16,110 nt of DNA from Nitriliruptoraceae bacterium. GTDB taxonomy: Bacteria; Actinomycetota; Nitriliruptoria; Nitriliruptorales; Nitriliruptoraceae. The DNA lies in the NCBI GenBank assembly GCA_003554005.1, contig PWEU01000162.1, positions 1 through 16,110 on the forward strand, in the 5' to 3' direction. Positions within the stretch are counted from its first letter, which is position 1, and every line of letters starts with the position of its first letter. Positions 1-6,720 of the stretch are shown here, piece after piece. The notes under the pieces are model-generated. The model was given only the letters and a program-made list of their open reading frames with translations, ran no database searches and had not been told where the DNA came from. Position numbers and translations under genes: made by a program.

Positions 1-183
1 CACCGGTCGGACGCCGGGGGTCGTGGCACCGGGGCGTGGGCAGGCTGGTCATACTGGTCAGGGTGCCACGGTTCAGGGTGCCAGGATGCCCGCACCGGGG
101 TCGGTCCACCCCTGTCCGGAGCTCGTCCAGACCCGGCCGCACCGTCATCGCACCGTCCCGTCGCGAAGGAGTGTGCACCCAAC
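1..183 (+). promoter_or_regulatory. Upstream region of the MMPL/RND exporter gene, with short direct repeat
   Basis: No convincing gene is seen here; the short open frames lack family features and are compositional. The 11-bp word TCAGGGTGCCA occurs at 58-68 and again at 73-83, a 15-bp period, and could be an operator or chance in GC-rich sequence. CATACT at 50-55 resembles a -10 element, but no good -35 is seen. A purine-rich ribosome-binding site (GAAGGAG, 165-171) precedes the GTG at 184 with a rather long 12-nt spacer. The region may continue upstream of the window. Confidence 0.35.
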
Positions 184-3100
184 GTGCAGCGGGTCGCCGA
201 TCTCCTCGCAGCATGGGTCGAGCACCGACCGGCCTGGGTCCTCACGGTGCTCGTGGCCGCCACGGTGGGCTTCGGGTCGTTGACCGTCTTCCTGGTGGTC
301 GAGACCGACATCGCCGAGTACGCCGGCGACGCGCCGCTGTCCCAGGCCTTCGAGCGGATCGATGAGGTGTTCGGGATCCGCGGCGGTGGGCTGCAGGTGA
401 TCGTCGACGCCGGGCGCGGCGGGAACGTGCTGTCGCCGGATGGTCTGGACGCCGGCGAGCGCATCGCCACGCTCGTCGACGAGACGATCGGGGATGCGCT
501 CGCGGACGACTCGCCCGGCCAGCCGCCGATCCTGTCCTACAACAGCCCCGTGCTGGCCGGCCTCGGCGAGCTCGACCTCGACCCGACTGACCTGTCACCG
601 CCCTTCGTGGCCGAGCTGTTGCAGCAGGCCCTCGAGGATCAGGGTGACGAGCTGCGTGCGCTCTACTCCGATGACCTCGACGTCGACCGGGCCACCGCCC
701 GCGGTGGGCTGGTCTCCGTCCGCTTCCAACCGGGCCTCGAGCGGGAGGAGCGGGAAGCCGCAGGCGTCGAACTGCGTGACCGCCTCGACATCGAGGACCT
801 CGGGTTCGTGACGGTCGACCCCTTCAGCGTGGAGCTGCTCGAGGAGGAGCTGCAGGCGCAGCTGTTCGAGGAGCTGCCCATCCTGCTGGTGCTGTCCTTC
901 CTCGGGATCGTGGTGTTGCTGTGGGTGCAGTTCCGATCCGTCACCGACGTCGTGATAGCGGTCACGGGGCTGCTGCTGGTCCAGGTCTGGCTGATGGGCT
1001 CAGCCGCACTGCTCGGTCCGGAGCTGCTCGGCATCATCGGTCCGATCAACCAGACCTCGATCGCGGTCCCGGTGATGCTGATCGGGCTGGGCGTCGACTA
1101 CTCCGTGCACCTGACCGCCCGCTTCCGGGAGGAACGGGCCCGCGACTGCGCATCGGCCATCGCCGCCGGCCGCGCCGTGCGCACCGTCGGCGTCGCCCTG
1201 CTGCTCGTGACCATCACCACGATGGTCGGGTTCCTCGCCAACCTCCGGAGCCCGCTGCCGCCGATCGCCGACTTCGGCGTGATCGTGGCCGTCGGCATGC
1301 TGGCGGCCTTCCTGGTGATGGGTCTGTGGGTGCCCACGGTGCGGCAGCTCGTGGACCGCCGGTCCGAGCTGCCGACCCACCAGCCGGGCCGGAGCGGTGA
1401 CAGCGTCTTCGACCGTGTGCTCGGCGCTGCTGCCGGGCTCGCGGTCCGCCGCCCCGTCGTCGTGCTGGTGGGCGGCACGGTGCTCGGTGTCGCCGGCACC
1501 ATCGCCGCGATCGACCTCGACACCGAGTTCTCGCAGGAGGACTTCATCCCGGAGGGCACGACCGCCGACCGGCTGCTGACCACGATGGAGCAGCTGTTCG
1601 GCGGGGATGTCACCGAGGAGACCTTCCTGCTCGTCGAGGGGGACCTGACCGATCCGGCACTGCTGGACGCGTTCGCGGACGTGGAGGACCGGCTCCTCGA
1701 TGTCGACGAGGTGCAGACGGCGGGCGACGCCGCCCAGATCATCACCCCGCGCAGCCTCGTGGAGCAGCTCGCCGAGGCCGGCCGTCTCGTGCAGGAGCAG
1801 CTGGTCGAGCAGGCCCAGGTCGCGATCGGTGACCTGCCGGTGACCGTGCTCGTGCCGCTGCCAGGGCAGCTGACCCTCGAGGATCTGCCTGAGGAGCTGC
1901 CCGACGACGTCGACGTCGACGCGGACGCTCCGGAGCTCGGACCCGACCTCGGACCCGACCTCGGACCCGACCTCGAGGTGGCAGACGACCTCGACGGGTT
2001 CGGCGAGCCGGACGACCTCGACGAGCCGGACGACCTCGACGACCTCGAGGGGCGGCTCGAGGGGCGGCTCCCGCCCGGTGTCGCGACCGATGAGGCCTTC
2101 GCCGGGGTCCTCGATCCCGAGCAGATCGCCGAGCTCGTCCGGGAGGGGGCTGCCGAGGAGCTCCGCGACGAGCTGCTCGCCACGCTCGGCGGCGACACCG
2201 CCGAGGCGCTGGCAGCCACCCCACCCGAGCAGGTGGAGGAGCAGCTCCTCGAGGACCTCGGCTACCCGATGGATGAGCTCGGGGAGCAGACCGCTGACCT
2301 GCTGGCCCTGGTGATCGACCTCCCGGGGCTCGGCTGGGAGGACGGACGACCCGCGGCCGACGCCGACCTCGAGGTGGTGTACGACCGAGTGGCGGCGCTC
2401 GCCGAGGACGACCTCGCCCAGGTCCTGTCGGAGGACCGGGACCTCGGGCTGGCGATCGTGCCCACCGAGGCAGGTGAGGAGGCGGCGGTGGAGCTCGCTG
2501 CCGCGCTCGCGGTTGCGGCCGAGCCGCTGGAGACCGCCGGTGCGGAGGTGATCGTCGTCAGCGAGCAGCTGGTCGTCGAGGAGACCCTCGACCTCCTCGT
2601 CGAGGCGCAGGTGGAGAAGATCCTGTTCAGCATCGGGGCGGCGCTCGCGCTGCTCGTGGTCTTCTATCTGCTGAGCCAACGGCGTCCGATGCTGGGCGTG
2701 ATCACGATGGTGCCGACCCTGCTGGCGGTGCCGATCGTCCTCGGGGCGATGTGGATCCTCGGCCTGCCCTTCAACGCGCTGACCGCCACGATCGCCTCGG
2801 TCGCGATCGGCTTCGGTGTCGACTACGGCATCCACGTCAGCAACCGGTTCCGGGAGGAGCGGGAGCGGGCTGACCGCGCCGAGGATGCGGTCCGTGGCAC
2901 GATCGCCTCGACCGGCGCGGCCCTGACCGGCTCCGCTGCCACCACGACCGCCGCCTTCGCCGTGCTGATGGTCTCCGACCTCCTGCCGGTCGCGCAGTTC
3001 GGGGCCATCACGGCCATGACCATGGTCGCAGCGTTGATCGTCACCGTGCTGGTCCAGTCGAGCTCCCTGCTGCTCTGGGAACGCCACCAGCGCAGGCGCG

Positions 3101-3189
3101 CCGGCGACGACGATGAGCGCGAGGGCGAGCACCGCGGGCGCAGCGGCGGCCGCGGGATCGAGGGCGGTCGGGAACAGCTCGCGCGCTAG
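184..3189 (+). CDS. RND-superfamily exporter, MMPL type (two-repeat membrane transporter)
   Basis: Predicted proton-driven membrane exporter of the RND/MMPL family (1001 aa); the substrate is unknown, and relatives move lipids or other hydrophobic compounds. It has the duplicated RND plan: TM1 near residues 18-40, a large outer domain to about 228, then a cluster of membrane helices to about 405. A second TM near 420-440, a second outer domain and a second helix cluster (about 810-975) follow. Each half has the family motif GVDYxxH followed by RFREER, with Asp305/Tyr306 and Asp880/Tyr881 in the helix usually tied to proton relay. The second outer domain has an acidic low-complexity stretch (about 570-635) with tandem GPDL and EPDDLD repeats. 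The tail is charged and Gly/Arg-rich. The start is GTG, with GAAGGAG 12 nt upstream. It probably shares a transcript with the dsbA-like gene 57 nt downstream. The family is clear; substrate cannot be called. Confidence 0.9.
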   Translation: MQRVADLLAAWVEHRPAWVLTVLVAATVGFGSLTVFLVVETDIAEYAGDAPLSQAFERIDEVFGIRGGGLQVIVDAGRGGNVLSPDGLDAGERIATLVDETIGDALADDSPGQPPILSYNSPVLAGLGELDLDPTDLSPPFVAELLQQALEDQGDELRALYSDDLDVDRATARGGLVSVRFQPGLEREEREAAGVELRDRLDIEDLGFVTVDPFSVELLEEELQAQLFEELPILLVLSFLGIVVLLWVQFRSVTDVVIAVTGLLLVQVWLMGSAALLGPELLGIIGPINQTSIAVPVMLIGLGVDYSVHLTARFREERARDCASAIAAGRAVRTVGVALLLVTITTMVGFLANLRSPLPPIADFGVIVAVGMLAAFLVMGLWVPTVRQLVDRRSELPTHQPGRSGDSVFDRVLGAAAGLAVRRPVVVLVGGTVLGVAGTIAAIDLDTEFSQEDFIPEGTTADRLLTTMEQLFGGDVTEETFLLVEGDLTDPALLDAFADVEDRLLDVDEVQTAGDAAQIITPRSLVEQLAEAGRLVQEQLVEQAQVAIGDLPVTVLVPLPGQLTLEDLPEELPDDVDVDADAPELGPDLGPDLGPDLEVADDLDGFGEPDDLDEPDDLDDLEGRLEGRLPPGVATDEAFAGVLDPEQIAELVREGAAEELRDELLATLGGDTAEALAATPPEQVEEQLLEDLGYPMDELGEQTADLLALVIDLPGLGWEDGRPAADADLEVVYDRVAALAEDDLAQVLSEDRDLGLAIVPTEAGEEAAVELAAALAVAAEPLETAGAEVIVVSEQLVVEETLDLLVEAQVEKILFSIGAALALLVVFYLLSQRRPMLGVITMVPTLLAVPIVLGAMWILGLPFNALTATIASVAIGFGVDYGIHVSNRFREERERADRAEDAVRGTIASTGAALTGSAATTTAAFAVLMVSDLLPVAQFGAITAMTMVAALIVTVLVQSSSLLLWERHQRRRAGDDDEREGEHRGRSGGRGIEGGREQLAR
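1936..2067 (+). repeat. In-frame tandem repeats encoding an acidic GPDL / EPDDLD linker
   Basis: Three perfect 12-bp units (CTCGGACCCGAC, 1936-1971) encode LGPD repeats. Two perfect 18-bp units (2005-2040) encode EPDDLD. A short GGCGGCTCGAGG-type duplication follows (2050-2067, encoding EGRL twice). All unit lengths are multiples of three, so copy-number change would keep the reading frame. The repeats sit in the second extracytoplasmic domain of the MMPL protein. Confidence 0.85.
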
Positions 3190-3246
3190 GTACGTTTGGG
3201 ACCGTGCACGGACCGCGTCGACCTGATGCTCGTGCCAGGAGCGCCC

Positions 3247-4155
3247 ATGTCCACCCAGGACAGCCCGTCGACCGTGACCGACGGCGTGACCGACGGCGCG
3301 CCCGATGCCGGCCAGGAGCCGAGCACGGAGCGCGCCGGGTCCCGCGGCCTGCTCGCGCCTGCCGTCGTGCTGGTCGTGGTGGCGGCGCTGGCGGTCGCGG
3401 CGATGACCGGCGGATCCTCCTCGAACGGCGCCGACGGCGTTGACGGTGCCGACGGTGGCGTTGCGGCGGGGTCGGAGGCCGCCGCAGACCCCCTCGACGA
3501 CATCGCCGAGGACCTCGTCGTGGAGCCCGACCCCGAGCAGCAGGAGGCCATCGCCGAGGAGCAGGTGTCCGAGGAGGAGGCGCGCGCCCAGCTCGACGCG
3601 CTGGCGACCCGCGACCCCGACGACCCGCGGGCGCTCGGCGAGGTGGACGCCCCCGTGGTCATGATCGAGTGGGCCGACTTCCTGTGCCCGTTCTGCGGGG
3701 TGTTCGCCCGGGACACCGAGACCGTGCTGATCGAGCGCTACGTGGACACCGGTCTCCTGCGCATCGAGTGGCGCGACCTGCCCTTCCAGGGCGAGGAGGC
3801 GTTCCTCGCGGCGCTCGGCGGGCAGGCAGCCGCCGAGCAGGACGCATTCTGGGACTACCACGAGGTCCTGTTCGCAGCCGACCTGCGTCGCGCCGACGGG
3901 CGCATGGGCCGGGACTTCCTGCTCGACGTCGCGGCGGATCTCGACCTCGATGTCGCGGCCTTCGAGGCCGACCTCGATGATCCGGCGCTCGCCGAGCGCG
4001 TCCAGAGCGAGGCCGTCCTCGCCCAGTCGCTCGGCATCACCGGCACCCCGGCCTTCATCATCGGGGGCTACCCCCTGGTGGGTGCCCAGCCGCTGGAGGT
4101 GTTCGTCAGCGTGATCGAGAACGCGGCGCTCGAGGCGGGTGCGGAGCTGCCGTGA
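3247..4155 (+). CDS. Membrane-anchored DsbA-like thiol:disulfide oxidoreductase (thioredoxin fold)
   Basis: Predicted envelope protein that makes or reshuffles disulfide bonds (302 aa). A short cytoplasmic N-terminus is followed by one hydrophobic anchor (about residues 36-53), an acidic linker (about 60-125), then a thioredoxin/DsbA domain. That domain has the redox motif CPFC (Cys147, Cys150) after a WADFLCPF strand-turn, and the cis-proline loop GTPAF (Pro268). This matches the actinobacterial DSBA/Thioredoxin_4 group. The ATG at 3247 is chosen because AGGAG lies 5 nt upstream; a TTG at 3196 would add 17 residues but has no good ribosome site. The stop overlaps the start of the CcdA-like gene by one base (TGATG), so the two are probably translationally coupled. 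The redox direction, oxidase or isomerase, cannot be told. Confidence 0.9.
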   Translation: MSTQDSPSTVTDGVTDGAPDAGQEPSTERAGSRGLLAPAVVLVVVAALAVAAMTGGSSSNGADGVDGADGGVAAGSEAAADPLDDIAEDLVVEPDPEQQEAIAEEQVSEEEARAQLDALATRDPDDPRALGEVDAPVVMIEWADFLCPFCGVFARDTETVLIERYVDTGLLRIEWRDLPFQGEEAFLAALGGQAAAEQDAFWDYHEVLFAADLRRADGRMGRDFLLDVAADLDLDVAAFEADLDDPALAERVQSEAVLAQSLGITGTPAFIIGGYPLVGAQPLEVFVSVIENAALEAGAELP

Positions 4156-5108
4156 TGGAGATCGGCTACCTCGCCGCCTTCCTGGGCGGGGTGCTCACGC
4201 TGCTCAGCCCCTGCGGCGCGCTGCTGCTGCCCTCCTTCTTCGCCTACGCCTTCGACCGACCGGGAGTGCTGCTGGTCCGCACCGGGGTGTTCTACGCCGG
4301 GCTCGCCGCGGTGATGGTGCCGCTCGGGACCGGGGCGGCCCTGGCCAGCCGCCTGCTGCTGCAGCATCAGGACCGGCTCATCGTGGGCGCGGGCTGGCTG
4401 CTCGTCGCGTTGGGCGTGGCGACCGCGCTCGGGCTCGGGCGTCGGCTGCCGTCGCTGACCGGCGGTGCCCAGGCCAGGTTGGCCGGACGGACCTCCCCAG
4501 CGGCGGTGTTCGGCCTCGGTGCCGTGTACGGGGTCGCCGGATCCTGTGCCGGGCCGATCCTCGGCGCGGTGCTCACGATCGCCGCGCTCGACGGCCGTCC
4601 GGCTCACGGGGCGGCGCTGCTGGCGGTCTACGCCCTCGGCATGGCCGCCCCGCTGTTCCTGCTCGCCGGGATGTGGGAGCGGTTCGAGCTGTCGCGGCGA
4701 GGCTGGCTCAGGGGCCGTGCGTTCCACGTCGGCCGGCTGGAGCTGCACACGACCTCGCTGGTGACCGGCGGGCTGTTCGCGGCCATCGGGGCCTGGCTGG
4801 TCGCCTCGGGCGGTGTGCTGTCGCTGCCGGGCCTGCCCGACACCACGCAGCTCGACCTCACGGCGCAGCAGTGGCTGCTGCGGCTCGACCGCCTGGCGCC
4901 TGACCGCCTCGTCCTGGTCCTGATCGCCGTCGGGGCGGCGCTCGTGCTGGTCCGGCGAGCGGTGGGCGGCCGTCGCGCGCGTGAGGGCGAGGCGCAGCAG
5001 GAGAAGGCACAGAAGGAGGAGGAGGCCGAGCGGCTCGAGGAGCAGGCCGAGCAGAAGCGGCGGCAGGCTGCCGGCCACGAGGGCGAGCAGACCAAGCGTC
5101 AGGACTGA
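4155..5108 (+). CDS. CcdA/DsbD-like cytochrome c biogenesis-type membrane protein
   Basis: Polytopic membrane protein (317 aa) of the CcdA/DsbD transmembrane family, which carries electrons across the membrane to envelope thioredoxin-like proteins. The paired cysteines sit in the expected places: Cys20 in LSPCG within the first helix, and Cys131 in GSCAGP at the head of the second half. About six to seven hydrophobic segments are visible, one more than a minimal CcdA because a final helix lies at about 252-271. The C-terminus (about 272-317) is a highly charged Glu/Gln/Lys/Arg tail likely to form a coiled coil, unusual for the family. The start is ATG at 4155, overlapping the preceding stop; GTG at 4152 is an alternative one codon upstream. 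The adjacent DsbA-like protein is the obvious redox partner. Confidence 0.87.
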   Translation: MEIGYLAAFLGGVLTLLSPCGALLLPSFFAYAFDRPGVLLVRTGVFYAGLAAVMVPLGTGAALASRLLLQHQDRLIVGAGWLLVALGVATALGLGRRLPSLTGGAQARLAGRTSPAAVFGLGAVYGVAGSCAGPILGAVLTIAALDGRPAHGAALLAVYALGMAAPLFLLAGMWERFELSRRGWLRGRAFHVGRLELHTTSLVTGGLFAAIGAWLVASGGVLSLPGLPDTTQLDLTAQQWLLRLDRLAPDRLVLVLIAVGAALVLVRRAVGGRRAREGEAQQEKAQKEEEAERLEEQAEQKRRQAAGHEGEQTKRQD

Positions 5109-5127
5109 CGGGCTCGGTTCGGTGCCA

Positions 5128-6159
5128 TCACCAGCGTGACCGGGACTCCTCGGCGAAGCCGACCAGGTCAGTGATCTCGAGCCGGTCGCCGTCGGGCCCC
5201 GGCACGTGTCCCTGCCAGGCGCCGAACACCTGGTGGACCTCGGTGCCGAGCACCAGCGCCTCGGTCCGTGCGTGCCGGTCGAAGCGCGGGGTGAGCGTGA
5301 CCGCCAGGGCCCCATCGGGGGAGCGCACCGTCCACGGCGCCATCGGATGGTGCCAGTCGTACTCCCACTCGAGCTCGTCGCCGATCTTGGTCACCCGTCC
5401 GTCGACGATGGTGGCGTTCTCCGTGGCACCGGTGCCCTCGGTCCACTTGCCCCCGACCTGGAGGCCGACCACCCGGCCGTCCTGCGCCCGGCCCGCGCCA
5501 CCGCCCCAGTTCCAGCGCGTGCGGTAGGGCCAGCGACCCCGGCCGACGTCCAGCACGCCCCAGGCGGCCTCGTCGTCGTCGCCGAGCTGGTAGCGCTCGT
5601 CGCCGACGACCAGCATCGCGGTGGCGGGGCGGGCCTGGTGCTTGGAGGTGTACTGGAACCGTCGGTCGCTCCACGGGATCACCACGTCCACGGTGCCGTG
5701 CCCGGGTGGCCACGCGATGGCCGCCTCCAGCCGGCCGATCCGCCCGTCACGTTCCCGCCACCTCGCGGTCAGGTGGGTGCCGTCGGCATCGTCGACCACC
5801 TCGACACCGAGGTGGTGGTGACGGAACCCGAGCGGCGCAGTGCCGTAGCGGTCGGGGAGGTCGATCCCCCGCGCCAGGGGCACCGACACCTCGCGGCCGC
5901 CGCTGCGCCCCGTCGGCAGGTGCGCCCACCACACGCCGACGATGCCGAGGTAGTCGACGTCGGCGTAGACCAACGACACCGCGAGGTCTCGGCTGAGCAC
6001 CGCGTGGTAGTCCCAGCGTTTGGTCCGACCCCAGCCACCGGCGAGGTTGGCGCGGAGTACCGTCCGTGGCGACCAGCCCCGCGCCGCCGGGTTGAGGCGG
6101 CGGCCATCGGGGGTGCACAGGTCGACCGGTGCGGTCAGCTCCCGCTCGTGGGTGGCCAC
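5128..6159 (-). CDS. DUF2804 domain protein
   Basis: Full-length member (343 aa) of the uncharacterised DUF2804 family; no biochemical role is established to my knowledge. Family-like features are GWGRTKRWDYH (residues 42-52), a KHQARP segment (173-178), RWNWGGG (215-221), and a C-terminal FGAWQGHVPG (312-321) followed by ITDLVGFAEE. The protein is soluble, rich in Trp and Arg, and has a beta-rich look; no signal peptide or membrane helix is seen. It starts with GTG only 8 nt after the stop of the gre-like gene, so the two are probably co-transcribed. It converges with the ccdA-like gene with only 19 nt between the stops, and no clear terminator hairpin is visible there. Confidence 0.85.
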   Translation of the reverse strand: MATHERELTAPVDLCTPDGRRLNPAARGWSPRTVLRANLAGGWGRTKRWDYHAVLSRDLAVSLVYADVDYLGIVGVWWAHLPTGRSGGREVSVPLARGIDLPDRYGTAPLGFRHHHLGVEVVDDADGTHLTARWRERDGRIGRLEAAIAWPPGHGTVDVVIPWSDRRFQYTSKHQARPATAMLVVGDERYQLGDDDEAAWGVLDVGRGRWPYRTRWNWGGGAGRAQDGRVVGLQVGGKWTEGTGATENATIVDGRVTKIGDELEWEYDWHHPMAPWTVRSPDGALAVTLTPRFDRHARTEALVLGTEVHQVFGAWQGHVPGPDGDRLEITDLVGFAEESRSRW

Positions 6160-6167
6160 GAGACCGG

Positions 6168-6632
6168 TCAGCCGATGCGGTCGCGACGCACGATCGTGCA
6201 GTCGTAGTCACCGGCGGGGGAGCGCACCGTCACCTTGTCGCCCGGCCGCTGGCCGAGCACGGCCTGGGCCAGCGGCGAGTCGCTGGACGTGCGGTGCTCG
6301 TCCATGCCGGCCTCGAAGGGGTGCACCACCAGGAAGGACTCCCGCTCACCGTCGGGGAACTCGACCTCGACCTCGTCGCCCAGCTCCACGATCGAGGGGT
6401 CGTCGATGATGTCGGCGGGGGACAGGGCGTCGCGGAGCACGGCCTCGAGCTCGTCGAGCTGTTCGCGCAGCTGCTCCCGAGCAGTGACCAGTTCCTCGGT
6501 CCGTTCCGCTGCGAGGTCGGCGTCGATCCGTGCCAGACGGTCGTAGCCACGGGCGACCCGTTGCTCGACCCAGGTGCGACCCTCCGAGGTCAGGACCACC
6601 GGGCCGCGGACAGCCGTGATGTTGGCAGCCAT
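6168..6632 (-). CDS. GreA/GreB-family transcription elongation factor, divergent
   Basis: Protein of 154 aa with the Gre layout: an N-terminal helical hairpin (about residues 13-72) and a C-terminal FKBP-like domain (about 84-150). The C-terminal signature is present: SDSPLAQAVLGQRPGD (117-132) resembles the SPLGxALLGKxxGD of GreA. Gre factors enter the RNA polymerase secondary channel and stimulate cleavage of backtracked RNA. The hairpin tip differs: the usual GDLKENAEY acidic tip is not recognisable, and the region reads DADLAAERTEELVT (37-50). Cleavage activity is therefore uncertain, and a Gre-like regulator of polymerase is the safer call. The ATG at 6632 is fixed by a strong AAGGAGG (6639-6645, minus strand) 6 nt upstream. 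Longer in-frame upstream starts give Arg/Pro-rich sequence without family match. Confidence 0.85.
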   Translation of the reverse strand: MAANITAVRGPVVLTSEGRTWVEQRVARGYDRLARIDADLAAERTEELVTAREQLREQLDELEAVLRDALSPADIIDDPSIVELGDEVEVEFPDGERESFLVVHPFEAGMDEHRTSSDSPLAQAVLGQRPGDKVTVRSPAGDYDCTIVRRDRIG

Positions 6633-6641
6633 GAGCGACCT

Positions 6642-6669
6642 CCTTGCGATAGGCGCATCGATCGCAAGG
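6642..6669 (-). promoter_or_regulatory. gre leader hairpin overlapping the Shine-Dalgarno site
   Basis: A perfect 9-bp inverted repeat, CCTTGCGAT (6642-6650) and ATCGCAAGG (6661-6669), flanks a 10-nt loop. In minus-strand mRNA the arm nearest the start codon contains the AAGG of the Shine-Dalgarno AAGGAGG (6639-6645). The folded stem would therefore hide part of the ribosome site. This suggests translational control, but it could also be a DNA-binding dyad. Confidence 0.5.
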
Positions 6670-6683
6670 GCGACCGATGGGCG

Positions 6684-6701
6684 ATGAAGCTGGGCTTCAC
6701 G
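6684..6701 (-). promoter_or_regulatory. Candidate operator upstream of the gre-like gene (TGAA-N7-TTCA dyad)
   Basis: On the plus strand this reads ATGAA-N5-GCTTCACG, containing a perfect TGAAGC-TGG-GCTTCA dyad at 6685-6699. The same gapped 18-nt pattern recurs upstream of gdhA at 9379-9396. It sits about 52 nt before the gre start and just after the stop of the XRE-cupin gene. It could be a regulator site or part of a terminator hairpin for the XRE gene. TATCGT on the minus strand (6699-6704) is a possible -10. Confidence 0.4.
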
Positions 6702-6720
6702 ATACCCCACGCGGGACCGG

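Noticed and set aside
1000..3861. 953-aa minus-strand open frame opposite the MMPL and DsbA-like genes
   Set aside because: It is antisense to two clear gene families, has His/Arg/Gly-rich composition without motifs, and arises from high GC content.
5109..5127. Terminator between the convergent ccdA-like and DUF2804 genes
   Set aside because: Only 19 nt are available and I could not find a convincing stem with or without a T tract.
5206..6207. 333-aa plus-strand open frame opposite the DUF2804 gene
   Set aside because: The minus strand carries conserved DUF2804 motifs; the plus frame is Pro/Arg/His-rich with no family resemblance.
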